Part shown: in pieces, positions 21,701 through 34,800 of the stretch | Position numbering within the stretch: the stretch's first letter is position 1 | Layout: every line of letters begins with the position of its first letter | NCBI GenBank assembly: GCA_009741485.1 | Contig: CM019227.1 | Span: 10,216,938-10,280,937 of the forward strand | Reading direction: 5' to 3' | Length of the DNA: 64,000 nucleotides | From: Malurus cyaneus samueli | Taxonomy: Eukaryota > Chordata > Aves > Passeriformes > Maluridae | Notes under the pieces: model-generated | Seen by the model: only the letters and a program-made list of their open reading frames with translations | Databases searched by the model: none | What the model was told of the DNA's origin: nothing | Made by a program: the position numbers and the translations under genes

Positions 21701-24700
21701 AAACTGTTCTCTCAAATTCTCCAGTGCATTAGGTAGTAAAGAACAAGACTTCTTTTAAGGAAAGGTTTGAATTTCTTTGGTGACCTGTTCAGTGACCTCC
21801 TGGAGAACAGTTCACATTGTGAAATTTTATTCCACATTTTTTAGTAATTTAGATGTAATAAGCAGTAATGCAAGTGTCTTTCTGGTACTGTTGTGCTAGC
21901 TGAAGTGTTGCTCATAGCATGATATAATTCAATATACTACAGAAGGAACTAGATGAAGTTAACCTTTTTAATTGTGGCAAAACTGCTCTTCAGCACTTGT
22001 TCTCTGGCTTGTAGCCTGAGAACTTCATTTCTGAGAGTTGTTCTATAGGCAGCTGGGAGGAGAAAAATGGAGACAAAATCTCCAGGCTTATGCTCTGAAA
22101 CCATGTTTTTATCATCAAAAGTATGCTTTGCATTTTATTTTGTTCATTTAGCACTGGGCTGCTATTAAAGATCAGGTTTGGTCTAATTGCAAGGAATGAT
22201 CCAAATTCTCACACTTTCCAAACTAATTTGGGTGGTAGGGCCTCTGGTCTAATAACATACAAGAAATCAGTTTTCTCAATTTTTATCATTTATTCTGTCA
22301 TTATAAACACCTTTATGTAAATGATTTAAGCAGTTGGGTCTTTTTCCAGACAAAGTGACAGGTTGTAATTGCTCGTCAAGATTGGCTTTTATCTGGGTTT
22401 ATTTGGGTACTGACAGGAGGGGAAGGGTGTGTGTTTCGGGGCTGCTGGGCGAGGCCTTCATGCTAACAGGCATCTGTGGGTTCACAAAACCATCACCTTG
22501 TGCATTTAGAAATGATGAGACATTCACGGATTCATTTACAAACTACACTAATATTAAGTTACCTGGAGTGGTGCTTCTTCCTCAATTAAACTTTTTAAAA
22601 ATACTTTTTAGCTGAAAACTGACAGCTTCCTTACCCTTTTGAAAGAGGCCCCTCTCTGAGATATTCCTAGCAATAAGTAGATCTCCAGTGGGGTTGGTTA
22701 TTTTAATTTCTTTTCATAAGCACATAGATACTCTTAAGCCATCATAAATTTGGATTTTATTTTGAATAAATACAAATTACACTGGGTTGGGATTGCCTCT
22801 GGGTGACACTCAAGGGGATAGAGTGCAGACGTTCAGACTATAGTAGAGGTTATCTGTTGCTGTGTTTTGACTGTAGAACTTGAATATGTGTTTAATTTTT
22901 TGTGAACAGATTGATGACTCTTCTGCATCTATTTCTCTGGCCCAGCTTACTAAGGTATATATATATATATATTCTTGTCAAATACTTAAAAAAGTGTTTG
23001 CTTCCTATTTTTAAATTGATACTGTGATCTATAGGTGGATAACTGTTGTAATTGGAAAACCCCTTTAATTTTTAATATCTTAAAGTATTTATTTTAACGT
23101 TAAAATGTGTGTATATTTTGATACTATCCTGTAAAGAGTAGTTCCCAATTTGGGAAGATAGAAGGGGAGTACCTTATCAGCCTCAGCATAATGTTGCAGT
23201 ATTACTCATCCTCAAGACACAAAGAAGAAGCTCTTCAGAAGCTGTTTTACCGTTTTTCATGCGTTTCATTAATTTTGCGTTGGAAACTAACCCAGTTTGT
23301 ACAGAAGAATTTAATTGGCTGTAAGTTACGGACATTCCAGGGGGGTGTGACCAGCCACAAGAGAAGCAGTTCTGTACCATGGACAATTGCGTGGCTATTT
23401 TTGAATCCCTAGTCATAGTTACAGACCCATTCTCTGAATGCTGCACAATTCCATAAATTGTGGCATCTGTACAGTGGACAACTCGATCTAATTTGTTTGA
23501 ACGCAGACTGTGGAAATTGTGTAAATGTGCTCATTGTTTATAGGAATATACCAATGTGTATGTGTGGCATCTGAGCAGCTGTGACCTTCTGAAACTTGTA
23601 ATGCCATGTTTTGCTCGGGAACTGCTTGCATTTTTGCTCACCAATGTGTAATTTGTCTGGGAAAGCACTAGTGACTGCACTGTGTGGACAGGCGAGTGCT
23701 CAACCACCAGTCCCTAAAGCTACAGGCAGTAGAGTAGGCAGGACCTGAGGCAGAGCAGCTAGTTCTTTGTCCTCTAAATAAAGGCTGGAGTTCATTTCTA
23801 ATAAAAAGAAATCTCTTCCCACTGGTAACATTCTCCCTCTTCACTGCAGAAATTGAATTGTGTACTTTTGGCAAAACAAAAAAACCAAAACCCTCTTGTT
23901 TGGAAGGTAGCTACAAAAAGAATTGTTCCCCATTAGTGCTGTCCCTAAACGTGTCCTCGGGTCTGTAACCTCATGTGAAGTTTTATTCTAAAATGTACAA
24001 AGTTTTCCAGGAGGTGGGGATACATATTTAAGCTTTTGAGGGAATTTAAGTATTTCAGAAAAATGCAGGAAGATGACACAAGCGGCTCAGCACTGTTACT
24101 CCCTCTAACCGCTCTAATGCAGCCCGGCTCAGCATGGAGGCAATGTGTTAACAGTTCTCTGGTGATTATCATTGTGTATGAAATGCCATATTTGAATTTT
24201 GGTCTATTCCTACTAATGTTTTGTAGCTTTTGGACATGTTTTGTAAACTGTTTGGGTTCAAACAAATTAGTCAAGTATTATCTGTAAAGCTTTCTGTAAC
24301 TGTTAATGGAAATGATTTCATAGCTGGCGATCCGGATTCTGTTACTATGGAGAAAAACTGTGTATATGAAACAACCATTTAATAAAAAGTTGAAACTAGT
24401 TGGTTGCTTTTGTGAATGAATGCATACAAAACCAAACCATGAGTGCTTGAACTGAGTGATAGGTGCTTGAAGACCCAAGTCATTGACAATCACTCCCTTA
24501 GACCCTGCTTGTATCTGGACTAGTGTGTAATAAAAACATTTGAACAAATATGTCTTAACAATCAGCTGGCTTCAGTAATTTGAAGATTTAGTTGTGCAGA
24601 AGGTTCATATTACAATTTGTGTGTTAAAAGGACATAGTAAACTGTAAAACTAAAGGTTGTGTTCACTGTAGTTCACAGGAGGAAGTTAGTAGGGAGGAAT

Positions 24701-27700
24701 GTGCAGTTTGGACTGCCTGCAGCTCCTGATGGGCAAATTTCTGCTGAAAAGAATCTTCTGCCTTGCTGAGGGATTGTAAAAGGCTTGAGTCCTTTTAATA
24801 CTTCTGTCCCTGAAGCTGAGTTTCAGCAAGCAAACCTGACTGCTCCAAGTCTGCAGTTCTGTGTCCTTTTAATACTGCAAAATGTAAATAATGCTGCTTG
24901 TATGCATCTTAATTCTTTGTTCAGTGGAAAGCTTCTCCTGCATATAGTCTGGAGCTTACAAATCTGCATAAAAATACTGGATATTGTGGTTTATTTGCAC
25001 ATAGCTTCAGTCCTCTGAAGGAAATTGGATTGGTTACACAAGTCTTGCTGTAAGGTACAAACAGAGCCTAAGGTTTGAGTGCCCAAGAGTGCTCTTTTAA
25101 GTAGGTTCTCAGGCACATAAACATCATGTCATGGCGTAAGGACTCCCCAGACCATCTTCAGCACAAACCTGTTTGGTATAAGTAGCTGCTCTCATGCAAG
25201 CTCAGCTAGTGTAGTGCTGCTCTTTACAGGATTGGATGAGTGGTGTTGTCTTGGGCTGTGTGGGCTTAAATGTGTTTCTAATGTGTGTGTCAAATAATTA
25301 CCTGTTGCACAGACTGCCAATCTGGCTGAAGCCAATGCTTCCGAGGAGGATAAAATAAAAGCTATGATGACACAGTCTGGCCATGAATATGATCCAGTCA
25401 AGTAAGTGTTGCTAATGTGAAACTTGTTCTTTGAAGTTGACGTAAAAATTGTGGAGTTGGTTTGTTTCAAGCAAGAGAGACACATGAATTTCTTTTTCTT
25501 TTTTTCCCCAACAACTTGTAGTTACATGAAGAAACCCGTGGGGCCACCTCCACCCTCCTACACCTGTTTTCGCTGTGGCAAACCTGGGCACTACATAAAG
25601 AACTGTCCAACGAATGGGGTAAGATTTGGGGGACTTGGGGGGTTCTCAGTTTTTAATTTTTACACGGAGAGTTACATAACAAACATATGAATACTCACAG
25701 TGGGAATTGATGCTTTTGGTGTGAAATACAGAGGTTACATAGCAATGTTGCAAAACCCTTTGGATTCAAGAAAAACCTGCAATTATAAAAGTAAAATTTT
25801 CTTTTTGCTAAGTCACAGGCACTAAATATTCCCGTAGATCTTTCTCTGGAACCCCTGTCTGTAGCTTGATACATCTCAAAATTAGTCTCTCTAACCTCTG
25901 AGTCCAGCTCCCTATGAATTGTCCTTTGGAGAATGAGCAGGTTTGGGGGATTTCATCCTGAAGTAAATTGTCGCTAAACCATATAATGAGATAAAAACAT
26001 TGCTTTCACCTCTGGAACCCCCCAGCTGCATTCATTTAGGGAAAAGGGTATTGTAGTCCAGCAGCCCTTATGCTAGGTAAGAGGAGAGGGTTGAAAGCTT
26101 TAGTGCTTAAAATAATCATTGAAATTTCATTTTCAGTATGGGCCTTGAGATATATCTGCATTTCTTAACAGGACAAAAATTTCGAGTCTGTTCCCAGAAT
26201 TAAAAAAAGCACAGGAATTCCAAGAAGTTTTATGATGGAGGTGAAGGACCCCAATACAAAGGGTGCCATGCTGACCAACACTGGAAAATATGCAATTCCA
26301 ACCATAGATGCGTAAGTATGGGATTGGTAGAACTGATCCAAAAATGCTATGAGAGAAACCAGGTGGAAATCTGTGAATGGCAGTGCAGCAACATTGAGCA
26401 GCATCTGGAATTTTGGGGACGAAGCATTGGCACTGTATCTCAACTTTAAAATCCATACTGTTGCCTGACATTAAAATAGGGGATCCTGCTGCTCATGCCT
26501 CTGGGAGCTGGTTAAATATGAGGTGTGCTGACACTATTTCTGCGGAACATTTCAGCACGATTTGTAATTGGTATTTTTCTCTCTGGTTTGTCTTTCAAAG
26601 TTTTCATTTAAAATGTAAGAAAGCAGCTGTTGGATTGTGATTCCCTCCTTCAGATGTGAAGCAAGTTTTTCTGTTGCTATAAACTAAGAAAACACTTGTG
26701 TGTGCTGAGCACTGTGGCTGTTGTAAAATACGATTTGTAGTCCATCTGGTTTTCTCTTCTGGATGTCCTTTTTTGGAAGCTGTAACACAGACTTCTTTCA
26801 GTTAAAACATGTAATTACAGGGAGACCAGCTTTATCCTGAGCCTCCAATTTACATTTAGCCTCTGGCAAAGGAGGACTGGGATTCATTTCACCTGATAGG
26901 AGCTGTCAAATATTTTTCTAGTCTGAACTGATTTCTTAGTTGACCCAGTGAATGGGATAGTTCTGCAGGAGAATTCCTCCCTCCCTTTCTTGTGTTAGGG
27001 CTATATAAAAGTAGTTCAAACTAAGCAGCTGTGTTTAGGAAAGCTGATGGAGAGGGAGAAGAATTCCACATACTATCTTTTTTTGATTAAATTCAAAGCT
27101 TGGAAGAATTTCCCTTTAACTTTTTTCTTTTGCTTTCCCCACCCTATCTCCAGAGAAGCTTATGCTATAGGAAAGAAGGAGAAGCCTCCCTTTCTACCCG
27201 AGGAGCCGTCCTCCTCCTCAGAAGAAGATGATCCTATTCCAGATGAGCTGTTGTGTCTCATTTGTAAGGATATAATGACAGATGCGGTTGTTATTCCCTG
27301 CTGTGGAAACAGTTACTGTGATGAATGTAAGTGTTACTGCGAGGTTTGTTAATTCCAAGCATCAAATTTGATCTTCTGAGTGCAGTGATAGGAGATAAGG
27401 AAATTGCTGTGTTAGTTCTGTTGAATACTTAAGTGTGTCCTGAGCAGCAAAAAATTCTTCTTGTATAGATGGTAAAATAAGGCAGAAAGCTTTTTTCCCT
27501 TCTTAAGTGTCTAGTTAAATCTTCTTTACTTGCAGAAGGGAGAGGATGAGGGGAGTTACAGGTATTAGGTATCAAATGCATTTATTTTGTCCTCATTTAT
27601 TTTGTCCCTCACAAAGAATTCTGTCTCCAGCTTGGCACTTACTGCAGTCTATATAGAACCGAGATTGAGGCATTTCATCCACATTCTTCTCTAGCGCTGG

Positions 27701-28778
27701 CTAAACCCTTCAGAACTCAGACCTGCTTATGATTTTTTGAAAAGTGTTTTATTCATGAATATGGGAATGACTTCTTGCTGTACTAGAAAAAAGTCCAGTT
27801 GAGATGTCACATGCCAGTCTGCTCTCCATCTTTGCATATTATTACAGTGAATTATCAAAACTTATGCTGTGTGCTAGGATTTTTGCAGAATTTCATAATG
27901 GTTTGGGTTGGAAGGAAACTTAAAGCTCATCTCATTCCTGCCTCCCTTCCAGTAGGCCATGTTGCTCCAATCCCTGTCCAACCTGGCCTTCCAGGGATGC
28001 CACAGCTTCTCTGGGCAACGTGTTCCTGTGCCAATTTTTTTCACTATTGAACATTTATAGCTTCATTCTTTCCATTCAAGACTATGTTTCCCCATTAATC
28101 ATATGCTTATTTTTGTAATTAACGAAAACCAAAAAAGTTTTCTTAGTTTGGCTAAAACTTTGATATTCTGATTACTCCCAGGTATTAGAACAGCACTGCT
28201 GGAGTCCGAGGAACACACATGCCCTACCTGCCATCAGACAGATGTTTCTCCCGATGCTTTAATTGCCAACAAGTTTCTGCGCCAGGTAATGTGATGACTT
28301 TAGCCTGAACTCTTTGTTAGAAAAATCTATTTGTAAAGAGCTGAAAGAGGCGAAAATTCTAGTTTAGATCTCCCTAAGCAAGGCTGAACTAAGCAAGGCT
28401 GAATTTATTTTTCAAATATATCATGTATTTTAGAGAAGCCTATAGCTCATTAGAGAAAATCTGGTAAATTCAGGACACACTTGTATTTAATGGGATGTCC
28501 TCACTTTCAGATTGGGTGGTCACAGCAAAGTACATTTAATCCAGACACTGAGGTGCCAGTCATTGATACCAGAGTTTCATGGAATGTGCTCATAGCTGTG
28601 TGTTGGTTGGCTTTAGGATTAATAGCACTTACAGGAACACAGTGATTTTCCTCTAAGGACGCTTTTGTCCATATTTCTACCGAAGTTTAGTATCATCTTT
28701 TCAAACCTGTTTCTCTACCTCTAGGCTGTGAACAACTTCAAAAATGAAACTGGCTACACAAAAAGGCTCCGTAAGATT

Positions 28779-28816
<38 letters not shown>

Positions 28817-31800
28817 GCAACTTCCACCACCACCACCGCCGCCACCGCCCCCCCTGATGCGGCAAACGATAACGCGCAACCTGCAGCCACTGATGCGGCC
28901 AGCCATAGCCAGGCAGCAGGATCCACTCATGATCCCGCTGGCCTCCCTGGCTTCCCGCTCTGCTCTCTCATCCCTGGGCCCTGGGCCGTCCATGGCAGCT
29001 GGGCTGCCAGTCAATCCGTCTTCTGTGGTTGTCTCTGATCTCCCTCCAGCCGTGTCCCTCTCTCTCCGGGAAAAGCCAGATGGACCTTTTCGGTAAGGAA
29101 ATCTGGAGATCAACAGGAATATAAAAAAACCAAAATTCCTAAGTTAGATTTTTCTTTAACTACTTTAAGTAGCACCTTATGTATTATTAGTGACAGGTGC
29201 TAGTCATTGTAGAAGTTGTGGGTTTGTTTTTTACTTGGAATGAGGACACTTCGGTAAGTGGAATGTGTACGTCATACAAGAATTTTCTTGGCAGTATTTC
29301 TGTTTGTTTCCCTTACCAGTCATTCAGCACGGGTTTGCCCTGAAGGAGGAACTGACTTTGATTTGAAGTGGCCAGTCTTTCCTAGAGTAGCCATTTAGTT
29401 CCATGAGACCTTAGTGTCTCGTTAATTTCTCTTTAGTACTGAGAAAATAATATTTCCATGCAAAAGTGTACCAGTGTTTAGTGTTCTATCCTTTTACCTT
29501 GCCTTGCATGTACAAAGCCACAGTGTCCGAGGGCTGCCTGGCTCAGCTGTGCTGTCAATACAAGGATCACAATTCAGAGGAGCCTCTAAGGCGGCACAGA
29601 AACATTTTCTAATGGCATTTCAGTTATTGCATCTTCCAAACCTGAGGTTAAGTGCGTGGGTTATATGTATTCTCAGCCTTTGAAGTGCTGCTTTATCAAA
29701 TTTTTTTCCAGAGAGCTTCCTCTCTAAATGCCAGTACCCAAACAGGCTCCTCAGCAGTGCTTCCTCTTTAACATGCCAATTTCACATCTACATCACCAGG
29801 TGTAAATCTGGTGACGATTATTTTAATTTTTTTTTTTNTTTGTTTAGTGAAACAAGCCTTTTCTTACCTTGGACTTCATATATATTATATTTCACTTCAA
29901 AGCAGTGTTTCAATTAAAAAAATGTGTGTTTTTTGTAGCGATGCTGATGCTGTTTTGCCTCCTGCTCTGATGACCGCTGCTGAGCTTTCCAAATCTTCCC
30001 CTTTGTCAATCAGCAGTTTGTTGGAAGAGAAGGTAAATTTGATTTCTACACATGCAATTATTGTTACGTTGTAGTAGAGCTTATTTTCTGACTGTTTGCA
30101 TTTATTCCCAAGGGCTATCAGGTTCCTGTTCTGAGACAACCAGCAATACCAAGTCTACTGGGCCCTCAAGGACAATCAATACCCACAACTGGTAAGGAAC
30201 TAGAACTTTAGAATTTCTTCTAAAAAATTGTTTTCAGATAAGCTTAGTGGGAATTTTTTTTTCCTGTCCCTGCTGCAACAGGTCATCCAATGAGAGCTGG
30301 TGCACTTCGCAGGCCAGGTTGGGAACTGTAAGTATTTGACAAAAATTCAATATATTACTAGTTGTAACTGGTTAAATTAGTTGTAACACAACGCTTAGAC
30401 AACAGCTGATTTATAATGAAATAATACTTGTGGAGAATACAAGTGGTAATTAATTTTTAAGTGGCTTAATTTAAATTACCTTTAACAAAGGGGACCTGTG
30501 CATGGAGTAAGATTATTTTAAAATAAAACTCCAGTACATAATTGAAAAGAAGATTCTGAATAATTAACACTTTTTGAGGAAACTAAAATTACATATAAAA
30601 ATTAAATGTAATTAAAAGATCAGATGGAAAAGCACCCTTTTGATTACTAACTGAATAGGGCTGAAGAAATTGATTTCCCAGTAGAAATCTGCCTCCAACA
30701 TTCTTTCCTTAACAACTTATTTGATACTGATTGAGCAAATTATTGAAAAATTGGAGGCTGTTACATTTATGACAGTTTTGTATTTCTGCAGTTTAGTCAT
30801 CTTGAAGTGCCAAGCTGCTTTTCTCATTGGCTAGAGGAACCCGTTTATCTGTTATTGCAGTGTCAAATTAGTCCTTCATTTGTTAGTGTTTTGTTACAGA
30901 CAGGTTGTAAAAGTCATTGTTTTTATAAAGTCTTAAAGATAAATTAAAAAAAAAAAAAACAGGATCCATCTCCCAGATTTTATAAAATCTCAAATCCAGT
31001 AAACAAGAAAAAAAATAATTCAAAGACAGGAACAGCCAAATGCATCATGAGGCAGGTGCTCAGGGAGCAAATGTGGGAGAGGTTAGGAGACGTCCGAGAG
31101 GTGAGTTAATTCCTGCACAGTGCTCAGAAGCTTGGGAGCACGGAGCTCAAAGCATGTCCAGGAGGGGCAGAGGAGCAGTGGGTGCTTGGCTCATGGGAGA
31201 TGGGGATTTCATGGCAGCCTCGCCCACAGTCCCAAAGCTGAGTGTAAGGAGAGAAGGCTGAGGGAGCTGCTGAGGCGAGGATGTGCAAGGCAAGTGCAAG
31301 GCTCCAGGACTGAGTGTAGTCTCGAGTGAACAGAAAGCCGGAGACCAGAGAGAACCAGGAGTGCTCCCGCCGTGCTGCCGCTTCGTTTTCCTCTGTACGC
31401 TCAGGGCAGGCTGTGACAAACAGTGACACGTGTTTTTGGGTTTCTTTAAAGTTCAAATCGAGGACGCCCGCACAGTGACCGTGCCCAAAGGACTCAGGCC
31501 CCATCACTGCCAGCATCAGCACCAGTCTTTGTGCCTGTGCCTCCACCTCCCTTGTATCCTCCACCACCCCATGCACTTCCTCTTCCTCCGGGGGTACCAC
31601 CACCACAGTTTCCTCCTCAGTTTCCACCTGGGCAGCCTCCATCCGCTGGGTACACTGTCCCCCCTCCCGGATATCCCCCAGCTCCTGCAAACATGTCATC
31701 AGCTTGGGTCCCAACAGCAGTGCCAGCGGCTCATTCAAACACCATCCCAACGACACAAGCACCTCCTCTCTCTAGGGAGGAGTTTTACAGAGAGCAACGG

Positions 31801-34800
31801 AGGCTTAAAGAGGAGTAAGTATTTGGCTCGCTAACGTTGCCTTGTTTTCATGTCTGTATCGGGGGAGCATATTGGACTGCAGTTACACTAAAGTGCATCT
31901 GACCTAAGCAAAAGTGACGTAGTGTTTCTTCCAATATACTTTTTCGTTGCAGATGGTAAATATGCAAAGCTAAACCAAGACAAATGTAATTCTAAAACTT
32001 TTCCTAAAACTTGTAGGAACTGTTTTTGCTTAAATAGGATGTTCACCTTTTGCATTGCATGCAGTAAACATTTTCTCATATTGGCCATGTATTGTTTCTT
32101 GATGTCTTTTGTAATAAAGGTCAAACTATAATTGTAATAAAGGTCAAACTTATTTTAACAGGGAAAAGAAAAAGTCCAAACTTGATGAGTTTACAAATGA
32201 TTTTGCTAAGGAATTGATGGAATATAAAAAGATTCAAAAGGAGCGTAGGCGTTCGTTTTCCAGGTAACTGCTTTACATGTCCGTAATGGAGAAGCAGATT
32301 GTCTAGAGGAATCAGGAGGAGTTCCACTCCACTTCCCTGTTATTAGATGGACTGGATGATTGAGGGATGAGCAGTGACAGGAGTGTCATATGCAGGTTAT
32401 TGGCTCCAGTGTGGCAGAGATTGCAGGTGACTGAATTAGCACTGGGCAGCAAGGCACTAAGGAACCTTAGGGATCTGTCTTGCTAAGGTGTCTCTGCAGT
32501 GATATCCTTCACTGCCAGATAGCTCTGAGGAGGCCAGAGACAGAATTGTTGTAAGGGCTAGATTTTCAGCATCTCCCCATTCTGATTGCAACCAAGCACT
32601 CCAATCTTGAAGGAGATAGGTTAGAGAAATCATCCTCATTTCTGCTTTTTCCATCTTGTGTGGATACATGAGATGTTTGAACCTGTACTGCAAACTGGGG
32701 ACTTTCACTTTTTTGTTGACATTATTAAATTTTTCTGGGGAATTAAAAGCTCAGACTTGTTTGTAAGGAAATCTGAAACTGGTGAGGGACTTGGAGAGGA
32801 GGAATGATGCTAGTGAACATATGCAGAATCATGTGAAATGGTTCTTTTAAAAATAGTAGAAGAAAAACCTGAGGATAGCTGCTATTTTCTGTCCCTAAAA
32901 ATCCCTTGGGCGGGAGTAGTTGTTAGCGATGTTGTCAGGAGCTTTCCCAGAGTCATGGCATTGTAGCATGTGACTAGAGACTGAGGTTAGAAGCTTTTAG
33001 ATAGGATTTTTCTTGCAATGAGGTCACTTGCCTTGGTTAGAGCTGGAGGGATATGCAGGACATTTTTGGGACACCTGCCTGGCAGTGTGGATTCCATAGG
33101 CCTGTCTGTAGGTCATTTACAGTATTAGGATTATGCATCCTGTCCAAGTTCCCAAAAACGGGTGAAGTTAACTAGACCAAGCCGGAATTTTAACATGGGG
33201 CTTTGCTGTCTTCAGGCTAAGTGGTGTTTTCTCAATGTGTGATTCTGCACTGTAGCCACTCAGACTTGCTCTTTTTGCATCTTACTGCAACAAAAATGAT
33301 TTGCACTGCATGTGGTTGCTTGGTAGTGACAAATGTGTGTGTTCCCATACCAGTAGAGGCCAGTGTAACCACCTGAAATCCATCCATAGCTCTGGTAGCT
33401 CGTGATAGAGTGAGTGGAAGTAGACTGACCCTTCTGTGTGTTCTGACACTAACAAAGCAGCAGTTGTTCTGTCTTGTGAGCAGAAACCTTTACGTGTTAT
33501 CAAGTTCTTCAATTTGCAGTAGCTTTATGTCAGCAGCTGAAAGAAGCTTTGACATAAGCATGTGGAGAGGAAAGAAAAAATGAATGTGGGAGGAAAAGAT
33601 TTGCGAGGAATGACTGTTTAGAATTAACTTCATTTATTTTTTTTGTGTTGTGTTTTTTAAGGTCCAAGTCTCCCTATAGTGCTTCATCTTACTCTAGAAG
33701 CTCGTACACCTACTCCAAGTCACGCTCAGGTTCATCGCGCTCCCGCTCCTACTCGCGCTCCTTTAGCCGCTCCCATTCCCGCTCCTACTCACGGTCACCG
33801 CCATATCAGAGACGAGGCAAAGGGAAGAGTCGGAACTACCGCTCCCGGTCACGGTCCCACGGTTATCACCGCTCCCGCTCCCGCTCGCCCCCGTACAGGC
33901 GCTACCACTCCCGCTCGCGCTCTCCGGTGTTCAGGGGCCAGTCCCCCACCAAACGGACTGTCCCGCAGGGTGAGGCCGAGCGTGAGTACTTCAACCGCTA
34001 CAGAGAGATCCCCCCGTACGACATGAAGGCTTACTATGGCCGCTCTGTGGACTTCAGAGACCCCTTTGAGAAGGAGAGATACAGAGAGTGGGAGAGGAAC
34101 TACAGAGAATGGTACGAGAAATTTTACAAGGGCTATGCCGTGGGTGCCCAGCCACGGCCTCCGGTGAACAGAGAGAACTTCTCTCCAGAAAGGTTTGGCC
34201 CACCTGGGACCAGACGAGAGAATTCACCATATGCTCGGGGACGGAGGGAGGAGTATCCCGCTGGGCAGAGCCACAGGAATCGTAATATAGCTGGAAACTA
34301 CCCTGAAAAGCCCGGGAGAGAGAGCCACGGCATCAAAGATCCTACAAAATCTAAAGAGAAGGAGGTGGAAAATCCATTAGGAGATGGCAAAGGCAATAAA
34401 CATAAAAAACACCGGAAGAGAAGAAAAGGAGATGAGAATGAAGGATTTCCCAACGTTGAGCTGTTAGAAGGGGCAAGAAAGCCAAGAGAGCCAGTTCCAA
34501 CAGAAGACGCTAAAACAGACTCTCTGTTCATGCTGCCAAGCAGGGATGATGCCACCCCTGTAAGGGACGAGCCCATGGAAGCAGATTCCATTGCTTTCAA
34601 ACCAGTGTCTGAAAAGGAGAAAAAAGAGAAGGATAAGCCAAAAGCAAAGATTGAGAAGACAAAGCGGAAAGTAGAAGTGGCAGCTGCTCCGAAGAAAGAC
34701 AATGTAGCAAAACCAGCTAAAACTTCCCAGGAAAAGGTGGACCCCGATCACGAGAAATCTCCTCGAACGGAACCTCCTGTGAAAAAAGTCAAGGAAGAGC

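Larger units (their letters stand above)
25619..28724 (+). other. RBBP6 introns 6 to 9 (25619-26171, 26312-27153, 27327-28181, 28286-28724)
   Basis: Short introns of 553, 842, 855 and 439 nt flanking exons 7, 8 and 9. Intron 8 contains an antisense CR1 fragment. Nothing else is recognised in them. Confidence 0.8.
29093..31451 (+). other. RBBP6 introns 10 to 13 (29093-29938, 30033-30112, 30192-30281, 30328-31451)
   Basis: Two introns here are only 80 and 90 nt. Intron 10 contains one ambiguous base (N) at 29838 inside a T run, an assembly uncertainty outside coding sequence. Intron 13 (1124 nt) is where the long human isoform has an extra exon; I do not find a convincing equivalent. Confidence 0.75.
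31815..33661 (+). other. RBBP6 introns 14 and 15 (31815-32161, 32264-33661)
   Basis: Intron 14 (347 nt) contains a tandem duplication close to its 3' end. Intron 15 (1398 nt) holds nothing recognised. Confidence 0.8.

Noticed and set aside
31124..31762. 212-residue minus-strand frame over RBBP6 exon 14
   Set aside because: Shadow of the proline-codon-rich exon on the other strand (the complement of CCN and CAN codons reads as acidic residues).
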